A DNA stretch of 64,000 bases from Lachnospiraceae bacterium (GTDB lineage Bacteria > Bacillota > Clostridia > Lachnospirales > Lachnospiraceae), in NCBI GenBank assembly GCA_022483465.1, contig JAKVNF010000002.1, positions 682,001 to 746,000 on the forward strand. Direction: 5' to 3'. This document shows positions 61,182 to 64,000 of this stretch, piece after piece (position 1 is the stretch's first letter; each line of letters starts with the position of its first letter). The notes under the pieces are model-generated. The model worked only from the letters and a program-made list of their open reading frames with translations. It was not told the DNA's origin and searched no databases. The position numbers and the translations under genes were made by a program.

Positions 61182-63005
61182 ATGGCTGGAACCATGAAAG
61201 AAGATTATGCAAACATTCTGGAAGCGGACTACGACAGCGCATTCCGCATTTCTCCCATCACGGCGTCTGCACTGGTCCGGCCGATGGGGAGAAAAACCGT
61301 TTCTCTCGATGGCGAATGGAACTTTGCACCGGATGTATTCGACATGTGCTTCCGCAAAAAGATCTTCCAGGAAGTGCGCACGGATGACCATGGCCGCGAG
61401 GTTCCGACTGACTATGACTTTTCCAACTGGGAGAAGATCCCCGTTCCCTCCTGTTGGAATACTGTCCGACCAGAGTACACCTACTTCGAGGGAACCGGGA
61501 TTTACTTCCGGACCTTCGATGATCCGCGGACGGAGCAAAACGGACGGGTTCTGCTCTGCTTTGAGGGGGCAGCCGATGAGTGCCGGCTGTTTCTGAATGG
61601 AAAATACATCGGCCGGCATGTCGGAGGGTTCACGCCATTTGCAGCGGACATCACGGACGAGATTCTTCCAAAGGGAAACCGGCTGGTGGTGACCGTCAAC
61701 AATGAGCGGAAAATGGGAGGCGTTCCCGACAGAAACTATGACTGGTGGAATTACGGCGGCATCTTCCGGTCTGTCTTTCTCCTCCCCCTTCCAGATACCT
61801 ATCTGAAGACGATGCACTGCCATCTTGTCCCAGACGGCACAGGAGGAAACATTCATGCAGACTTTGCCCTGAACCGCCCCGATGCAGCGCTTCCATCCCT
61901 GCATTTTTCCATTCCTAAGCTTTCCGTGGAGCTGGATATTCCGATCGGGACAGACGGAACTGCCTCCGTGGATTTTTCCGCCAGACCGGATCTCTGGAGT
62001 CCGGAGCATCCCAAGTGCTATCGCATCCTTGCCAGCGCGGGAAAAGATCGTGTCAGTGAGGAAACCGGATTTCGGGAAATCCGCGCAGAAGGAGACCGGA
62101 TTCTTCTGAACGGGAAGGAAATTTTTCTTCGCGGCGTCTGCTGCCATGAGGAAAGCAATCTGAACGGAAGAACACTCTCTCCCACCGAGCGGGAAGAGAT
62201 GATGCGCACCGCCAAAGAACTGGGCTGCAACGTGATGCGCCTGACCCACTATCCACATGATGAAGCTTCCGTTCGTCTTGCAGATCACATGGGCATGCTG
62301 CTCTGGGAAGAGATTCCGGTTTACTGGGCACTGCGCTTTGAACAGAAAGAGACGTACGAAAACGCTGAAAATCAGCTGCGAGAGTTGATCGCGCGGGATT
62401 ACAATCACCCCAGTGTCATCCTCTGGGGCATCGGAAACGAAAACCCCGACACCGATGCGCGCTACCGGTTTATGTCGCGGCTTGCAGCCGTGTGCCGGAA
62501 GCAGGATCCCACCCGCCTTGTCACTGCCGCATGCCTGGTCGATATTGATGAAAAGCGCGTAAAGGACCGGCTTGCTGACTGCATCGATGTCGTGGGGATG
62601 AATGAATACTACGGCTGGTACTACCGCGATTATGACATTCTGCAGGAGATTCTGGACAGGACGCTTCCCGTTCTGCAAAAGCCGCTCGTAATTTCCGAGA
62701 CCGGCGCAGCAGCCGACGCCGGGGATTTTGGCGGGGATGAGGATCTCTTTACAGAAAACCACCAGAAAAAAGTCCTGCAGGAGCAGATCCGCATTGCAGG
62801 GAATCGCGTAAACGGCATGTTCCCCTGGATTCTCTTTGATTTTCGCTCGGGACAGCGGCTCCATCCCAAACAGGGCGGGTATAACCGAAAGGGCCTGGTG
62901 GCGGAAGACCATAAAACCAGGAAACTTGCTTTTGACGTGGTTCGCGCGTTCTATCTGCAGCGTGCGAAGGAGGAAACGAACGCCGCCCTGCAGGAATCAC
63001 GCTGA
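61182..63005 (+). CDS. GH2 beta-glucuronidase
   Basis: A 607-residue GH2 enzyme. The ATG at 61182 (MAGTMKEDYANILEAD) has AGGAGG 8 bases upstream. The jelly-roll domain (WNTVRPEYTYFEGTGIYFRT) and Ig-like domain precede the TIM barrel. Catalytic residues are the acid/base Glu in LWGIGNENPD and the nucleophile Glu in VISETGAAAD. GGYNRKGLV is the N-x-K motif that binds the carboxylate of glucuronic acid and separates glucuronidases from galactosidases. No signal peptide. It follows the DUF2264 gene by 20 bp and completes the intracellular uronic-acid removal set. Confidence 0.92.
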   Translation: MAGTMKEDYANILEADYDSAFRISPITASALVRPMGRKTVSLDGEWNFAPDVFDMCFRKKIFQEVRTDDHGREVPTDYDFSNWEKIPVPSCWNTVRPEYTYFEGTGIYFRTFDDPRTEQNGRVLLCFEGAADECRLFLNGKYIGRHVGGFTPFAADITDEILPKGNRLVVTVNNERKMGGVPDRNYDWWNYGGIFRSVFLLPLPDTYLKTMHCHLVPDGTGGNIHADFALNRPDAALPSLHFSIPKLSVELDIPIGTDGTASVDFSARPDLWSPEHPKCYRILASAGKDRVSEETGFREIRAEGDRILLNGKEIFLRGVCCHEESNLNGRTLSPTEREEMMRTAKELGCNVMRLTHYPHDEASVRLADHMGMLLWEEIPVYWALRFEQKETYENAENQLRELIARDYNHPSVILWGIGNENPDTDARYRFMSRLAAVCRKQDPTRLVTAACLVDIDEKRVKDRLADCIDVVGMNEYYGWYYRDYDILQEILDRTLPVLQKPLVISETGAAADAGDFGGDEDLFTENHQKKVLQEQIRIAGNRVNGMFPWILFDFRSGQRLHPKQGGYNRKGLVAEDHKTRKLAFDVVRAFYLQRAKEETNAALQESR

Positions 63006-63101
63006 AACATTCTGCAGAGCGTCTGTTTTGATTCTGTCTCTTGAAAGGGATGATGATCGGCAAATTTCGCCGGATCGTTTTCTTCATTGCGGCATGCAAA
63101 A

Positions 63102-63141
63102 TCCCCGCGAATTCTTCCCTGTTCGGAAGGACTCGCGGGAA
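63102..63141. terminator. Bidirectional terminator between the GH2 and esterase genes
   Basis: An imperfect stem, TCCCCGCGA / TCGCGGGA with inner CTTCC / GGAAG, with T-rich tails on both sides (ATTTTCAGTTTTT on plus, GATTTTGC on minus). It separates the convergent genes. Confidence 0.75.
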
Positions 63142-63144
63142 TTT

Positions 63145-64000
63145 TCAGTTTTTCTCACTCCACATATCCGTCAGCCAGTTCTCCACGAGCTCCGGCCAGA
63201 TCTGCACACTCGGCTCCGGCTGGTAGTGGCAGTATCGCCTGACGCCCTGTACATATGCCGCTGCCACGTCCGTTCCCTTTGGCAGCGCAGCCATTCCGGA
63301 AAACGGCTCCACCGGTGTCATGTGCAATGCAATAGGCGATGTACTCCGTCAGCTGCTTCATGCAGTACAGCCCGCCGAAATTGCCATTGGCCCAGTCCTC
63401 ATTGGCGAGGGAGAGGCCGTGCATTCCCCTGCGGAATACGTGGTGCTCGAACGGAACGCCCGCCTTTTTGCAGCTCTGTGCAAACAGGTAGCTGTTCTCC
63501 ACCGGGACGGCCTCATCCGTCGCGGTCTGCCACAGAAAGACCGGCGGCGTGTTCTTTGTGACATGCAGCTCCAGCGACATATACTCCAGGTCCTCCTTCG
63601 AGGCATCCTCTCCCAACAGGGCAGCGAAGGAATCCCGATGTGCGTACTCACCCGAGGTGATCACAGGATACGACAAAACCACGGCGTCCGGCCGGTTGCT
63701 GATGACCGCATACTCTCCTCCCAGCTGAATCTGGGGCCCGTCGCCGTGCACCGCAAGAGAGCCGCAAAGATGCGCGCCTGCCGAGAAGCCGCAGATGGTC
63801 ACGCGGTGCTCGTCAATGCCGTACCCCTCCCGATGCCGCCGAAGATACACCACAGCCTTGGACAGGTCCTTCAGCGGCTGAAGCCGCACCGGCTCCGGCC
63901 CCGGCATGCAGGTGGTATACGCCACCACAAAGGCATTGAAGCCCTTGTGGTAGAACTTCAGCGCCACCAGCTCGCCTTCTGCTGCCGACACCATGCGATA
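63145..64000 (-). pseudogene. Alpha/beta-hydrolase acetylesterase, frameshifted and cut by window edge
   Basis: The 5' end lies outside the window. The visible part has the nucleophile elbow CGFSAGAHLCGSLA (Ser), an Asp in WQTATDEAVPVE and the His in RRGMHGLSLANED, a complete triad as in acetyl xylan esterase-like enzymes. After EYIAYCIAH the frame runs into an Arg- and Gly-rich tail and stops at 63155. A second frame from about 63327 reads TPVEPFSGMAALPKGTDVAA and ends PELVENWLTDMWSEKN at 63145, which looks like the natural C-terminus. One extra base near 63320-63340 would explain this. The triad is intact, so activity may remain. Confidence 0.7.

Noticed and set aside
1-64000. tRNA or rRNA genes
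   Set aside because: I saw no cloverleaf with conserved T-loop bases and no rRNA sequence, though a covariance-model scan would be more sensitive than reading by eye.

Overview
The window is chromosomal DNA of a GC-rich Gram-positive anaerobe of the Clostridia, most like Lachnospiraceae. Three things point there: the gene order murE-priA-def-fmt-zinc peptidase-rsmB-rlmN-prpC-prkC-rsgA, a MurE with the meso-diaminopimelate motif DNPR, and a YesM/YesN two-component pair beside an ABC sugar importer that has no ATPase gene of its own. This assignment is inference from gene content. No rRNA, tRNA, CRISPR array or prophage was found.

Layout. 1-7 kb: ychF (cut by the window edge), then an accessory patch with a RelB-type antitoxin, its toxin gene split by an IS1595-family element, an IS605-type element whose tnpB is frameshifted, and a second IS1595 copy. 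7-11 kb: a glycerate module (gntP-type permease, glycerate kinase, divergent CdaR-type regulator). 11-14 kb: a two-gene ThrE-type exporter and a decaying two-component system. 14.4-27 kb: a ten-gene minus-strand housekeeping block for peptidoglycan synthesis, replication restart, translation initiation and rRNA modification, ending with the PrpC/PrkC phosphatase-kinase pair and RsgA. 27.3-31.5 kb: an IS66-family element. 31.7-37 kb: a coiled-coil protein, recJ and a fused secDF. 37-43 kb: an IS pile-up made of an IS1634-family element with a 41-bp target duplication, then an IS21-family element that itself carries the third IS1595 copy inside istB. 43-47.4 kb: a CorC/CNNM-type membrane protein, an Sfp-type transferase, two small ORFs and a degenerate GGDEF-EAL protein.

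47.7-64 kb is a catabolic locus for a uronic-acid glycan. It holds a heparinase II/III-like lyase, a GH88 unsaturated glucuronyl hydrolase, a DUF2264 (GH154-type) protein, a GH2 beta-glucuronidase, a carbohydrate-binding-like protein, an alpha/beta-hydrolase esterase, a CUT1 importer and a YesM/YesN regulator. The lyase and esterase would shorten and deacetylate the polymer, the importer would take up oligosaccharides, and the three hydrolases would remove unsaturated and saturated uronic acids. A 308-bp MITE-like element with IS1595-type ends sits between the binding-protein gene and the permease genes.

The most distinctive signal is the mobile-element biology. Three IS1595 copies and one MITE all have exact 8-bp target duplications, each IS copy has a Shine-Dalgarno held in a hairpin loop abutting the start codon, a 41-bp duplication copied a promoter, and insertions broke a toxin and separated corC from its promoter. 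I did not find a convincing wholly new defence or biosynthetic system.
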